A stretch of 64,000 nucleotides of DNA from Pseudanabaena sp. (GTDB lineage: Bacteria; Cyanobacteriota; Cyanobacteriia; Pseudanabaenales; Pseudanabaenaceae), in contig QBLS01000006.1 in NCBI GenBank assembly GCA_003249015.1, forward strand, positions 142,865-206,864. The letters run 5' to 3'. Positions within the stretch are counted from its first letter, which is position 1. Each line of letters starts with the position of its first letter. Position numbers and translations under genes: made by a program. Below, one piece after another: positions 24,286-32,881 of this stretch. The notes beneath the pieces were generated by a model. The model ran no database searches. It worked only from the letters and a program-made list of their open reading frames with translations, and was not told the DNA's origin.

Positions 24286-25257
24286 ATGGTGGAAGTATTG
24301 ACTAACGAATCCCAGCAACAGAGCAATTCAAGCCATGCAATTGTGGCAAATGGCTTGAGCAAGACTTACCGTACTGGCTTTTGGCTAAATCAAAAAATTA
24401 GTTCTCTTCAAGATTTTTCCCTGTCGATTCGCAAAGGGGAAACCTTTGGCGTATTGGGTCCAAATGGGGCAGGTAAAACTACACTGCTAAAAATTTTGCT
24501 AGGTATAGTGCAGCCAACGGCGGGGACTGGCGAAATTTTAGGATATCCCCTCGGCGATCGCACTGCTAAAAGGTACATTGGCTATCTGCCTGAAAATGCT
24601 TACTACTACGACTATTTGACAGGCTGGGAGTTACTAGATTTTATTGGTTGTCTGTTTGGTGTGGAGGCTTCACTGCGTCGCCAGCGCATTGCAGATTTAC
24701 TAGATTTAGTGGGGCTGTCGCAGTCGGTAGCTCGCAAGAAGCAACTGCGCCAATATTCCAAGGGAATGGTGCAAAGAATTGGCGTGGCTCAAGCCCTAAT
24801 TAATGATCCTGATGTTGTATTTCTCGATGAGCCGATGTCGGGGCTTGATCCTGTGGGGCGCTATCAAGTCCGCGAAATTATTTTGATGTTAAAAAATCAG
24901 GGTAAAACTGTATTTTTTAACAGTCATATCTTGTCGGATGTGGAGTTAATTTGCGATCGCATTGGCATCTTGAACAAAGGCGAATTAGTTGCCATGGGGA
25001 CGCTAAATGAATTATTGGGTACGGAGCAGTCCTATCAAGTGAGTGGGCATGGTGGCTCCGAAGCTGAGTTAGAACCTTGGTTGCAGCATTTGAGCTTTCA
25101 GGGCGACACTTGGCATGGACAGTTAGCCAAGGACTTACCCGAATTTTTGACATATATTGCGGGCATTGGTGCAAAAGCGATCGCGATCGAGCTTGCTCGT
25201 CAAACTCTCGAAGAGTTCTTCATCGATCAAATCAAAGCATCGCGTTATAAAGATTAG
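24286..25257 (+). CDS. ABC transporter ATP-binding protein
   Basis: A 323-residue single nucleotide-binding domain. Walker A is GPNGAGKTTLLK (about residue 59), the signature is YSKGMVQRIGVAQAL, and Walker B is DVVFLDEPMSGLDP. The Q-loop and the H-loop (FNSHILSDVE) are also present, so all ATPase elements are intact. The C-terminal 80 residues are typical of CcmA-type exporters. The permease is not adjacent, so the substrate is unknown; it likely pairs with one encoded elsewhere. It has no operon partner. Confidence 0.9.
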   Translation: MVEVLTNESQQQSNSSHAIVANGLSKTYRTGFWLNQKISSLQDFSLSIRKGETFGVLGPNGAGKTTLLKILLGIVQPTAGTGEILGYPLGDRTAKRYIGYLPENAYYYDYLTGWELLDFIGCLFGVEASLRRQRIADLLDLVGLSQSVARKKQLRQYSKGMVQRIGVAQALINDPDVVFLDEPMSGLDPVGRYQVREIILMLKNQGKTVFFNSHILSDVELICDRIGILNKGELVAMGTLNELLGTEQSYQVSGHGGSEAELEPWLQHLSFQGDTWHGQLAKDLPEFLTYIAGIGAKAIAIELARQTLEEFFIDQIKASRYKD

Positions 25258-25424
25258 AGTAAATGGCGGTGCTCTGTGCCGTCATTTACTTAAGAATTTA
25301 ATTAGCTGTACAAAACTGTTAAATTTAATTAATAATTAGTGTAAGACTGTAGTTAACACTACCTTTACCTACCGTTTTTAAAATTCTTGTCAAAATAAGC
25401 ACCCACTAAATCACCCTAAACTAT

Positions 25425-26114
25425 ATGTCTAAGAAGTCCACAGTTATTTCCCCTTCGATCCTGTCTGCTGACTTTAGCCGTCTCGGTGACGACATTCGTG
25501 CAGTTGATGCGGCGGGTGCAGATTGGATTCACGTTGATGTAATGGACGGTCGTTTTGTGCCAAACATTACGATTGGACCATTAATTGTTTCGGCGATTCG
25601 TCCTGTCACCACCAAGATTTTGGATGTGCATTTGATGATTGCTGAGCCTGAAAGATATGTTGCGGATTTCGCAAAAGCTGGCGCAGACATCATCACTGTC
25701 CATGCCGAGCATACTGCTTGTCCTCACCTACACCGCAATCTTTGCCAAATCAAAGAATTAGGTAAGTTGGCTGGTGTGTCCCTCAATCCTTCAACTCCCC
25801 TCAGTTTTATTGAGTATGTTTTGGACTTGTGCGACTTGGTATTGATCATGAGTGTTAACCCTGGCTTCGGTGGTCAGAGCTTCATTCCTAATGTGATTCC
25901 TAAAATTGCGAAGTTGCGTCAAATGTGTGACGATCGCGGACTTGATCCTTGGATCGAAGTTGACGGTGGCTTGAAGGTAAATAATACTTGGCAAGTTCTT
26001 GAAGCGGGTGCTAATGCGATCGTTGCAGGTTCAGCAGTGTTTAATGCACCTGACTACGCTGCCGCCATCAGTGGCATTCGCAACAGCAAGCGTCCTGAGT
26101 TAGTAACTGCATAA
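25425..26114 (+). CDS. rpe: ribulose-phosphate 3-epimerase
   Basis: Rpe interconverts ribulose-5-phosphate and xylulose-5-phosphate in the Calvin cycle and pentose phosphate pathway. The 229-residue TIM-barrel has the classic landmarks: [60 protein letters not shown] and the phosphate-binding DGGLK...[11 protein letters not shown]. The Asp and His metal ligands are present. Length is normal. A perfect bidirectional terminator follows. Confidence 0.98.
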   Translation: MSKKSTVISPSILSADFSRLGDDIRAVDAAGADWIHVDVMDGRFVPNITIGPLIVSAIRPVTTKILDVHLMIAEPERYVADFAKAGADIITVHAEHTACPHLHRNLCQIKELGKLAGVSLNPSTPLSFIEYVLDLCDLVLIMSVNPGFGGQSFIPNVIPKIAKLRQMCDDRGLDPWIEVDGGLKVNNTWQVLEAGANAIVAGSAVFNAPDYAAAISGIRNSKRPELVTA

Positions 26115-26137
26115 AAACTTAGCGCTTTGCGCCAAAT

Positions 26138-26168
26138 AAAAAAAGCGTTGCGAAGCAACGCTTTTTTT
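26138..26168. terminator. bidirectional hairpin terminator between rpe and the TPR gene
   Basis: Arms 26138-26151 and 26155-26168 (AAAAAAAGCGTTGC) around GAA. The T-run on either strand lets it end both convergent genes. Confidence 0.9.
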
Positions 26169-26635
26169 TAGTTCAACATGGCAGTACATTCAAGAATTAG
26201 TTTTTGATTAGTGAGCGAGTGGGGCTGAATCTCCAGAGCTAGGCGGAAAGTCGCGATCGCTTCTTGGTAATTGCCGATCGCGGCATAACACAAACCTAAG
26301 CCGTGAACTGCCCCAAAATGATAGGGATTAAGCGCGATCGCCTTCTGACAGTCTTTGATCGAGCGTTTGTAATCCCCCTGCATATAAAACAAAACGGCGC
26401 GACGGTTCCAAGCCTCCACAAAATCAGGCTGAGCATGAATTAATTGTGTCAACATCAATTCAGCCTGTCGAACATTGCCACTGTCCGCCATCATTTGGCT
26501 TTGACGTAAAACTTGTAAACCCTGCATCCCCTTTTGCATAAACCACATTTCCCATAGCCCTTGAGTAGCGCGATCGCGAATATCCGCATCTTCACTTTTG
26601 AGTTCTTGCAACAATACTTCGATGGGTTGGCTCAT
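26168..26635 (-). CDS. TPR-repeat protein (155 aa)
   Basis: It contains an N-terminal helical stretch and about three tetratricopeptide repeats (from residue 60: VRQAELMLTQLIHAQPDFVEAWNRRAVL, then YKRSIKDCQKAIALNPYHFGAVHGLGLCYA and YQEAIATFRLALEIQPHSL). Such repeats mediate protein-protein contacts; the partner is unknown. I start at the ATG at 26635 (MSQPIEVLL); the upstream in-frame TTG codons are unlikely. It is convergent with rpe and divergent from the rhodanese gene. Confidence 0.85.
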   Translation of the reverse strand: MSQPIEVLLQELKSEDADIRDRATQGLWEMWFMQKGMQGLQVLRQSQMMADSGNVRQAELMLTQLIHAQPDFVEAWNRRAVLFYMQGDYKRSIKDCQKAIALNPYHFGAVHGLGLCYAAIGNYQEAIATFRLALEIQPHSLTNQKLILECTAMLN

Positions 26636-26757
26636 TGCTCTCAACAAATAGGTTTATTTATCGCGCTTTACAGCACTCATTTGTATTCTCAAGTTTGAAC
26701 TAAAAGTGGGACTTGTGCTAGGTTTTTAACTCAACCCTAAGAAATATTTTAATCGGT

Positions 26758-27096
26758 ATGTCCATTAGCCAAATTGATGTGCAGGAGCTAGCTGTGAGAT
26801 TGCAAGGCGATCGCCAAAATCTACAATTGATCGATGTACGCGAAAGAGATGAAGTAGAAATTGCGGCGATCACAGGTTTTGATATTTTGCCGCTTAGTGA
26901 ATATGGAGAATGGTCTGCTGAGTTTGCCACCAAGTTTGATCCGCAAGTTGAAACCCTTGTGCTATGTCATCACGGAATGCGATCGGCGCAAATGTGTCAA
27001 TGGCTGGTCAATCAGGGTTTTACTAATGTCAAAAACATTAGTGGCGGCATTGATGCCTATGCGTATCTAGTTGAGCCATCAATGGCAAAGTACTAG
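26758..27096 (+). CDS. rhodanese-domain protein
   Basis: A single 112-residue rhodanese domain. The active-site loop is CHHGMRS with Cys70, and the CDC25-like DVRERDE motif lies near residue 26. It would transfer sulphane sulphur, possibly to tRNA or Fe-S pathways. The length is the minimum for the fold. It is divergent from the TPR gene with a shared 120-bp upstream region and followed by a hairpin. Confidence 0.92.
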   Translation: MSISQIDVQELAVRLQGDRQNLQLIDVRERDEVEIAAITGFDILPLSEYGEWSAEFATKFDPQVETLVLCHHGMRSAQMCQWLVNQGFTNVKNISGGIDAYAYLVEPSMAKY

Positions 27097-27097
27097 C

Positions 27098-27134
27098 AAG
27101 AATAGTGGCGGCGCTTCGCGCCGCAGCCATTCTT
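27098..27134. terminator. hairpin terminator with GGCGGCGC/GCGCCGC core
   Basis: Arms 27098-27114 and 27118-27134 around TTC, with two mismatches in the outer arm. It lies between convergent genes. Confidence 0.75.
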
Positions 27135-27319
27135 TATTGATGGGTGAAGAAAGGTACTGCAAAAAATACGGCTAGCCCGATCACAGAGACAATACAAGTC
27201 GCAATTGTAATCGTGATAAATTTGCGATCGTTAGCGCCATAAAATTTATTGGGCAAAGAGCTTGCTAATACAAATAGTCCAGTAATTACCAGAATGGCAA
27301 TAAATAGGGTACGGTTCAT
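27134..27319 (-). CDS. small membrane protein (61 aa)
   Basis: Two membrane helices (about residues 4-20, TLFIAILVITGLFVLASS, and 34-55, FITITIATCIVSVIGLAVFF) with a short loop. I take the ATG at 27319 (MNRTLFIA) because the upstream extension adds unlikely residues. No family recognised. Confidence 0.6.
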   Translation of the reverse strand: MNRTLFIAILVITGLFVLASSLPNKFYGANDRKFITITIATCIVSVIGLAVFFAVPFFTHQ

Positions 27320-27573
27320 AGTTATTGAAATTGAGCCTAGATTTAGAAGCATAGTGCGCTTGCACCAGATGCTTTGACTTTATTTTCTCGCAGCAGTGCC
27401 AAAGGGTGACTAAACCTTACTAAATTGTTAATTATCGATTTAATTCAGCGCTTCGCGTTGACTTATCCCAAATAAAGAAATGGCTACACCATTTCTTTAT
27501 TTAAAAACCCATCAAGGTGTGTGGTGCAAAGCACCGCACACCTTGATGGAGTACTCAAAAAAAGGCTGTGTTT

Positions 27574-28947
27574 ATGTTTGAATGGCTATGGCTTCAGCGA
27601 TCGCTACCTCCACACATCACAGGAGCCGATCTATGGGAATCCCTGTATATTCATGAACCAATTACGGTGCTGCTAGAAAGTCCCGTAATTGATTCAAAAA
27701 TTCCATCAAAGTTAGCGCGGTATTCCATTGCCGCAGGAAAGCCCCGTCAGGTCTGGACTCCACCTGTTGGTGAAATCTTGCCATGTCTAGAAAATTTGCG
27801 ATCGCGGATGCAATCCAATCAAGGCGCTAATAATTTACCCGAGCACTTACCCTTCACAGGCGGATATTTAGGCTGGCTAGGCTATGACCTTGCTTGGGAA
27901 ATTGAGCGCTTACCCTACACCAAGCCTGACAACTTACCTTTCCCTGTTGCCTTTTGGTATGAGCCATCCAGCTTTGCCGTCATCGATCATCAGACCCAAA
28001 CAGTTTGGCTCGCCGCCAGCGATCGCCAAGAATTAACAGAATTAAGCGATCGCCTTAACAATTTGGTAGACAAGGGGCTTAAGCCCTTTGTTAGTCCCAG
28101 TGAAAATCGTCAAGAGGCTAGTCCCACCTATTCACCGCAGCAACAGGGCTATGAATCAATGGTGAATCGAGCTAAGCAGCATATTTATGATGGCGATATT
28201 TTTCAAGCAAATCTATCACTGCGCTATGGCTATCCTTGGAAATCCGACGGCTGGCAACTCTATCGCCATTTACAAAATATCAATCCATCCCCCTTTGCGA
28301 GCTACTGGCGCACAGAGTGGGGCGAAGTAATTAGCGTCTCACCAGAGCGTCTCGTCAGTCTGCACGATCGCCATGCCGAGACGCGCCCGATCGCAGGCAC
28401 AAGACCGCGCGGCAAGACCGAACAACAAGATCAAGAATTTGAGCAGGAATTACTCGCCTGTACTAAGGAGCAAGCAGAACACATCATGCTAGTTGACCTT
28501 GAGCGCAATGATCTCGGTCGCGTCTGTGAATGGGGAACTGTCAAGGTTGATGAACTGCTGACCATTGAACGTTACAGCCATGTGATGCACCTAGTTAGTA
28601 ATGTCGTTGGTACGTTACGCCGCGATCGCTCTCTAGTTGACCTAATTCGCGCTACTTTCCCTGGAGGCACAATTACAGGCTGTCCCAAAGTACGCTGTAT
28701 GGAAATTGTAGAAGGGCTAGAGCCACAGCGCCGCAGCCTGTTTTACGGTTCTTGCGGTTACATTGACCAACGCGGTCACATGGATCTAAATATTTTGATA
28801 CGAACGCTCTTAAAAACTAATGATCACATCTGGGGACAAGTCGGCGCGGGGATTGTTGCTGATAGTGTTGGCGATCGCGAGTGGCGGGAGTCCTTACAAA
28901 AAGCACAAGCGCAATTAGCAGCCATGGGTTTACTGAGCAATAAGTGA
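27574..28947 (+). CDS. anthranilate / aminodeoxychorismate synthase component I
   Basis: About 457 residues with the chorismate-binding fold. It should convert chorismate with ammonia or a glutamine amidotransferase partner. The motif RPIAGTRPRG (about residue 270) has Ala where true PabB has the catalytic Lys (PIKGT), so the sequence points to anthranilate synthase (TrpE-like). GTITGCPKVRCMEI and ERNDLGRVCEWG are the other landmarks. Many databases label this cyanobacterial type pabB or 'anthranilate synthase component I'. An upstream in-frame GTG at 27568 is the alternative start. The stop codon lies inside a terminator stem. Confidence 0.85.
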   Translation: MFEWLWLQRSLPPHITGADLWESLYIHEPITVLLESPVIDSKIPSKLARYSIAAGKPRQVWTPPVGEILPCLENLRSRMQSNQGANNLPEHLPFTGGYLGWLGYDLAWEIERLPYTKPDNLPFPVAFWYEPSSFAVIDHQTQTVWLAASDRQELTELSDRLNNLVDKGLKPFVSPSENRQEASPTYSPQQQGYESMVNRAKQHIYDGDIFQANLSLRYGYPWKSDGWQLYRHLQNINPSPFASYWRTEWGEVISVSPERLVSLHDRHAETRPIAGTRPRGKTEQQDQEFEQELLACTKEQAEHIMLVDLERNDLGRVCEWGTVKVDELLTIERYSHVMHLVSNVVGTLRRDRSLVDLIRATFPGGTITGCPKVRCMEIVEGLEPQRRSLFYGSCGYIDQRGHMDLNILIRTLLKTNDHIWGQVGAGIVADSVGDREWRESLQKAQAQLAAMGLLSNK

Positions 28948-28979
28948 GTGGCGGCGCTTCGCGCCGCCACTCACTTATT
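28939..28979 (+). terminator. perfect 19-bp hairpin terminator overlapping the gene's stop
   Basis: Arms 28939-28957 and 28961-28979 around TTC. The TGA stop at 28945-28947 is inside the 5' arm, so the last codons of the gene are part of the stem. Confidence 0.85.
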
Positions 28980-29074
28980 TGGTTTGCTGCAAGTATGAGA
29001 GATAATAAATAAAATTGGTTATGAGCCTAGCCGTAATCTTAATGAATCAAATATAAAAATATAACTAAATACCT

Positions 29075-29455
29075 GTGAACTACTACTTTCCTGCTGACCC
29101 TCCCTATTTTCTATTTGCCGCTTCATTGATCGCGGGATTAGCCTGTGGACATTCCTTTGAAGTCACCCTCCGCAATCTCGTTAATATTTGGGCAAATGGT
29201 AAATCTACACGTACCATGCTAGAACTCAAAAGTGCCAGCATCAAAGTTCCCTATCTTGGCATGACTATCAGCATCGCCATGTTCATGTCTACGGGCTTAG
29301 AGATATTTGGCTTACCGACTACCTTTGGCTATGCCGTGGCAATTCCTGTCACGCTTGCGATCGCTGGTTTGATTTGGCGACAACTAGGACAGATGTTGAT
29401 TGAGCTAGAAAGAGGCGGTTCTTCAGCCCTAGATCTCGACTCTTTTGAAGGTTAA
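29075..29455 (+). CDS. hypothetical membrane protein, cyanobacterial (126 aa)
   Basis: I recognise only a generic pattern. It has three membrane helices (about residues 9-27, 59-77 and 81-99), no signal peptide, and an acidic C-terminal tail (ALDLDSFEG). The proposed GTG start has no strong ribosome site. Followed by a short hairpin. Confidence 0.6.
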   Translation: MNYYFPADPPYFLFAASLIAGLACGHSFEVTLRNLVNIWANGKSTRTMLELKSASIKVPYLGMTISIAMFMSTGLEIFGLPTTFGYAVAIPVTLAIAGLIWRQLGQMLIELERGGSSALDLDSFEG

Positions 29456-29462
29456 TGGTTAA

Positions 29463-29500
29463 TAATTGATGCGAGGCATCGCCACGCATCAATTATCCTG
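29463..29500 (+). terminator. hairpin terminator after the 126-residue membrane protein
   Basis: ATAATTGATGCG pairs with CGCATCAATTAT across a 10-nt centre. It lies 8 bp after the stop. Confidence 0.65.
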
Positions 29501-29587
29501 ATAAAAAATACGCCTTTTACTTGTAGAAGTCTCAAAAATATTGCTAGTAAAATGGATGTCAGACTTTTGCCTAGACAAGATTAATTA

Positions 29588-29971
29588 ATGGAAGCTAATG
29601 AATTTTTACAGAAATATCGATCAGGTCAAAAAACATTTGCCAATGTGAGTCTTGTTGGTATTGACTTACAGTCCTTTGATTTACATAAGATCGATCTAAG
29701 TCATGCCTCAATGAGCAAAGCTAACTTTGCTAGTGCCAAGTTATGCCGCTCTAATCTAACAGGAGCCGATCTCAGCTATGCCAATCTTAATGGCGCTGAC
29801 CTGCATCGTGCTAATTTACGCCATGCCAATCTCAAAGGGGCGGATCTACGCAAAGCTGACCTACGCGGTGCTGACCTGCGCGGCGCAAATCTAAGTTGGG
29901 CAAATTTGCAAGAAACCATGTTTGAAGGCGCTCAGATGTCAAACGTTAATCTTGATAACGCCAAGGTTTAA
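29588..29971 (+). CDS. pentapeptide-repeat protein (127 aa)
   Basis: From about residue 28 the protein consists of tandem A(D/N)LXX pentapeptides (for example NLTGADLSYANLNGADLHRA), which fold into a right-handed beta-helix. Roughly 17 repeats are seen. The function is unknown; such proteins can mimic DNA or act as scaffolds. The N-terminus (MEANEFLQKYRSGQKTF) is conserved among cyanobacterial members. It is monocistronic. Confidence 0.9.
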   Translation: MEANEFLQKYRSGQKTFANVSLVGIDLQSFDLHKIDLSHASMSKANFASAKLCRSNLTGADLSYANLNGADLHRANLRHANLKGADLRKADLRGADLRGANLSWANLQETMFEGAQMSNVNLDNAKV

Positions 29972-29973
29972 CC

Positions 29974-30014
29974 AAAAGAATAAAAGCGTTGCTTCGCAAC
30001 GCTTTTATTCTTTT
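29974..30014 (+). terminator. perfect 19-bp hairpin terminator
   Basis: Arms 29974-29992 and 29996-30014 around TTC, core GCGTTGC, directly after the pentapeptide gene. Confidence 0.85.
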
Positions 30015-30029
30015 ACAGCATAGCTGTCG

Positions 30030-30074
30030 CCAAAATATGAGTGGCGGCACATCGCGCCGCCACTCATATTTTGG
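30030..30074 (-). terminator. perfect 19-bp hairpin terminator of the tldE gene
   Basis: Arms 30030-30048 and 30056-30074 around a 7-nt loop. It lies just after the minus-strand gene stop and is joined to TAGCTGTCGCC, so it is also a partial family-1 element. Confidence 0.75.
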
Positions 30075-30077
30075 GTT

Positions 30078-31439
30078 TTAGCCTTCGCCAGTAATTGATA
30101 AGTCGCTAACCCACACATGGGGAGCCACCCCTGACGGTGTAATCTTCACTTCTGGCTCCACATAGACGATCGCCTTCAGCAGTTCCAAAATATCCCCCGC
30201 CACGGTCGCCGACTCCACACTAATGTGATCGCCTTTATTGACTAACCACCCATCAAAGGGCAACGAGAACGATCCCTGTGAAGCTTGTACGCCTGCGTGT
30301 AAGGCTTGCAGATCATCGATTAAGATCACATTCTCAGCATCTTTTAAACTATAGGACTTCTCATTAGCTTCTACAGCATTGCTGCGTTCAATATGGAAAA
30401 AGTTAGGACTGACCGAAACCTTAGCACCGATACTAGCATTGCCCGTGGGCTTGGCATTCATTCGTTTTGCAGTAACAGAACTATGTAAAAAATTAGTCAA
30501 AACTCCATTCGTAATCAATGGAGTGCGACGAGTGGGAGTTCCTTCTCCGTCAAAGTCGGAAGCGCTAATATTACCAACATGAAGTTCATCATCACTGATG
30601 TTGAGTAAAGGTGAGGCAATGATTGTGCCGATGGATTCGGGTGTGGAAAGGCTATTTTTATCAAGAATACTCTGAGCATTAAATATGCTTGAAAAGGCAC
30701 TAATTAAGCTTAAAAATGCTTCTGGAGAAAATACCACCAAATACTTACCAGATTTGATTTTGTCATAGTTTAAATGACTGATCGTTTTTTCGGCAGTTTC
30801 CGCCACACAGCCTTGCACATCTAGTTCCGCGAAACTGCGACTGACGCGATAGGCTCCACCACTACGAGGTTTGCGATCTTTTTCTTCAGTTTTAGTATAG
30901 AGATAAATGGAGCTGTAGGCATTGCGTTCTTGACGCATTGCTCCCTCACTATTGAGGTAAAAGCGACTGACATCGCGCTGTGATAAGCCGTTGTAAGGAA
31001 CACCCGCGATCGCTTCATGCTTAGACAATAAATCTTTTTCTGCTTCGAGTAGGGTTCCCACCAGTTTCTCAATGGCGGTCTGGGACTCAACTTGAGTTTC
31101 GCGGCTAGGAATAGGTGCGATCGCTTCGGGACTGAAATCAGGAATATTTTCTTTAGCACCAAAAAAACTGGCTTCATGGGCGCTTTGTAAGGCGAGTTCT
31201 AGACCAAGGCGATCGATGTTGGTCGTAGAGGTAACGCCGACAGAGCCGTGGTCATTCCAGACGCGCACAATGATGCTGGCGCGATTGGATGCTGACACTT
31301 GCTTGGGTGCTCCACTATCGACTTCAGCACTAGTTTCATCAACGATCGCCCCATAAATGTCGAACTTTTTGATTTCTAACTTGTTTGCGGTCTCTTTAGC
31401 TTCGGAGACTAGTTTCTCGACACTGAGTGCTGATGACAT
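30078..31439 (-). CDS. pmbA: TldE/PmbA family protein
   Basis: A 453-residue member of the TldD/TldE family. No HEXXXH metal motif can be seen, so it is the TldE (PmbA) type, the non-catalytic partner of TldD in the peptidase that processes modified peptides and unneeded substrates. The C-terminal beta-rich region (GWLVNKGDHISVESATVAGDILELLKAIVYVEPEV) and the ASNRASIIVRVWNDHGSVGVTSTT N-terminal part are typical. TldD must be elsewhere. It is monocistronic, convergent with the pentapeptide gene. Confidence 0.88.
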   Translation of the reverse strand: MSSALSVEKLVSEAKETANKLEIKKFDIYGAIVDETSAEVDSGAPKQVSASNRASIIVRVWNDHGSVGVTSTTNIDRLGLELALQSAHEASFFGAKENIPDFSPEAIAPIPSRETQVESQTAIEKLVGTLLEAEKDLLSKHEAIAGVPYNGLSQRDVSRFYLNSEGAMRQERNAYSSIYLYTKTEEKDRKPRSGGAYRVSRSFAELDVQGCVAETAEKTISHLNYDKIKSGKYLVVFSPEAFLSLISAFSSIFNAQSILDKNSLSTPESIGTIIASPLLNISDDELHVGNISASDFDGEGTPTRRTPLITNGVLTNFLHSSVTAKRMNAKPTGNASIGAKVSVSPNFFHIERSNAVEANEKSYSLKDAENVILIDDLQALHAGVQASQGSFSLPFDGWLVNKGDHISVESATVAGDILELLKAIVYVEPEVKITPSGVAPHVWVSDLSITGEG

Positions 31440-31615
31440 AGAAAATTTGTGAATTTTTATTGTTAATTACCCATCATACTCCCTATCTATTCAAGAATTA
31501 ATAGGGTAGCGGTTTTCACCGCAATTCTCACTATAAAAACTGGTTTTTTAAAAGCCTGTTTTGAGATTGTCAGCGCCAAAGGTGCAGCACAAACGTTTGA
31601 ATAATAACTAACAAA

Positions 31616-32278
31616 ATGGGACAGCTAGCGCGATCGCTTTTATCGATAATTCTCAAATCTGACCCATACGCAGACTTTCCCTATCAAGACTATCCCCAAG
31701 ACTTGCAAGGATGGGGAAGTAATGATCAGATATTTGCGCAAATTTTGGAAGCGATCGCCCCCACAATTGTGATTGAAGTGGGAACTTGGAAAGGCTATTC
31801 AGCATTTCATATGTCAGAAATACTAAAAAAACAGGGGAAAGATTTTGTCATTATTTGCGTTGATACATGGCTAGGAGGGATCGAGCATATTGATGACTCG
31901 ATGGAGATCAACCTTAATCAATGTCGCAAATACGGCTACCCGCAGCTTTATTTTCAATTTTTAGCCAACATGATGCATCTGGGCTGCCATGAATCGATTG
32001 TTCCATTTCCCAATACCAGTGCGATCGCGGCGCGATTTTTGTTTAAACAAAAGATTAAAGCAGATGTAATCTACATTGATGCTAGCCATGAAGAAGAAGA
32101 TATTTACGCTGACCTACGCAATTACTGGAAGATCTTGCGATCGGGGGGAGTCATGTTTGGTGATGATTGGAATGCCGATGCTCTAGGCTATAGCGTCATC
32201 TGTGCCGTTAATCGCTTTGTTAAAGAGAAAGAACTAAACTTACAAGTACAGGGTAATAAATGGGTGATTCAGAAATAA
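31616..32278 (+). CDS. class I SAM-dependent methyltransferase (CmcI-like)
   Basis: A Rossmann-type methyltransferase of 220 residues. Motif I is VIEVGTWKGYSAFHM (about residues 52-66), and the acidic strand end CVDTWLGGIEHID and VIYIDASHEEEDIYADLRNYWKILRSGG are typical of the CmcI/rhamnosyl-O-methyltransferase group. The substrate is unknown. The last 22 codons recur almost unchanged at about 39029-39095. There is no operon partner. Confidence 0.85.
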   Translation: MGQLARSLLSIILKSDPYADFPYQDYPQDLQGWGSNDQIFAQILEAIAPTIVIEVGTWKGYSAFHMSEILKKQGKDFVIICVDTWLGGIEHIDDSMEINLNQCRKYGYPQLYFQFLANMMHLGCHESIVPFPNTSAIAARFLFKQKIKADVIYIDASHEEEDIYADLRNYWKILRSGGVMFGDDWNADALGYSVICAVNRFVKEKELNLQVQGNKWVIQK

Positions 32279-32485
32279 GCATTAATAACCTCTGGGATTA
32301 AAACTTTAGTGGCGATCGCCCCCTTTGTCCCACAAACCAATGATAGTCACTTCATTTCCACAAACTAACGATCGCCACATCACACCATCAAAAAGAGATC
32401 GCTCCCTCCCTCATTTCACAAACCTACAATCGCCATTTAGTTGTTTACCAGTTCAATAAATTTATCGAAATTTACGGCAATTTAC

Positions 32486-32692
32486 TCATACAGCAAGCAT
32501 TACAGTTTCAACTCGGTCTTCGGGAATAATACGACCTTCTTCTTTAAGAACTTTAATATATAGTTCAATTGCTTCTTGAATATTGGCGATCTCAACTTCT
32601 TTGGTTTCTCCTTGACTGATGCAGGGAGGTAAGCTGGGACATTGAGCAACCCAATAACCATCTTCATCAGGATAGATAATTACCTGTCTCAT
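32486..32692 (-). CDS. hicB: HicB-like antitoxin, orphan
   Basis: This 68-residue protein is the HicB RNase-H-like domain: YPDEDGYWVAQCPSLPPCISQGETKEVEIANIQEAIELYI, as in HicB antitoxins. It is usually next to the hicA mRNA-interferase toxin gene, but no hicA is visible in the 207 bp downstream or the 189 bp upstream. It may therefore be a solitary HicB, common in cyanobacteria, acting in regulation, or a decayed pair. Confidence 0.85.
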   Translation of the reverse strand: MRQVIIYPDEDGYWVAQCPSLPPCISQGETKEVEIANIQEAIELYIKVLKEEGRIIPEDRVETVMLAV

Positions 32693-32881
32693 AACTTAGC
32701 TTATATAAGTTTATATTTTCGTATCTTATCATTTTACTCTGCATTCATAGTAAAAGCGATCGCACTCTCATTCCATAAAAATGATCGCCATCTTAATAAG
32801 ACAGCGATCACACTAAACATTCAAATTTTCATTAAAGTCAAGTATACGATTCCTGTAAACATCTGTGGTGGATCTATGGCA

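Noticed and set aside
24111..24362. Minus-strand open frame overlapping the ABC ATPase start
   Set aside because: It lies across a family-1 element end and the start of a clear plus-strand gene, with no ribosome site.
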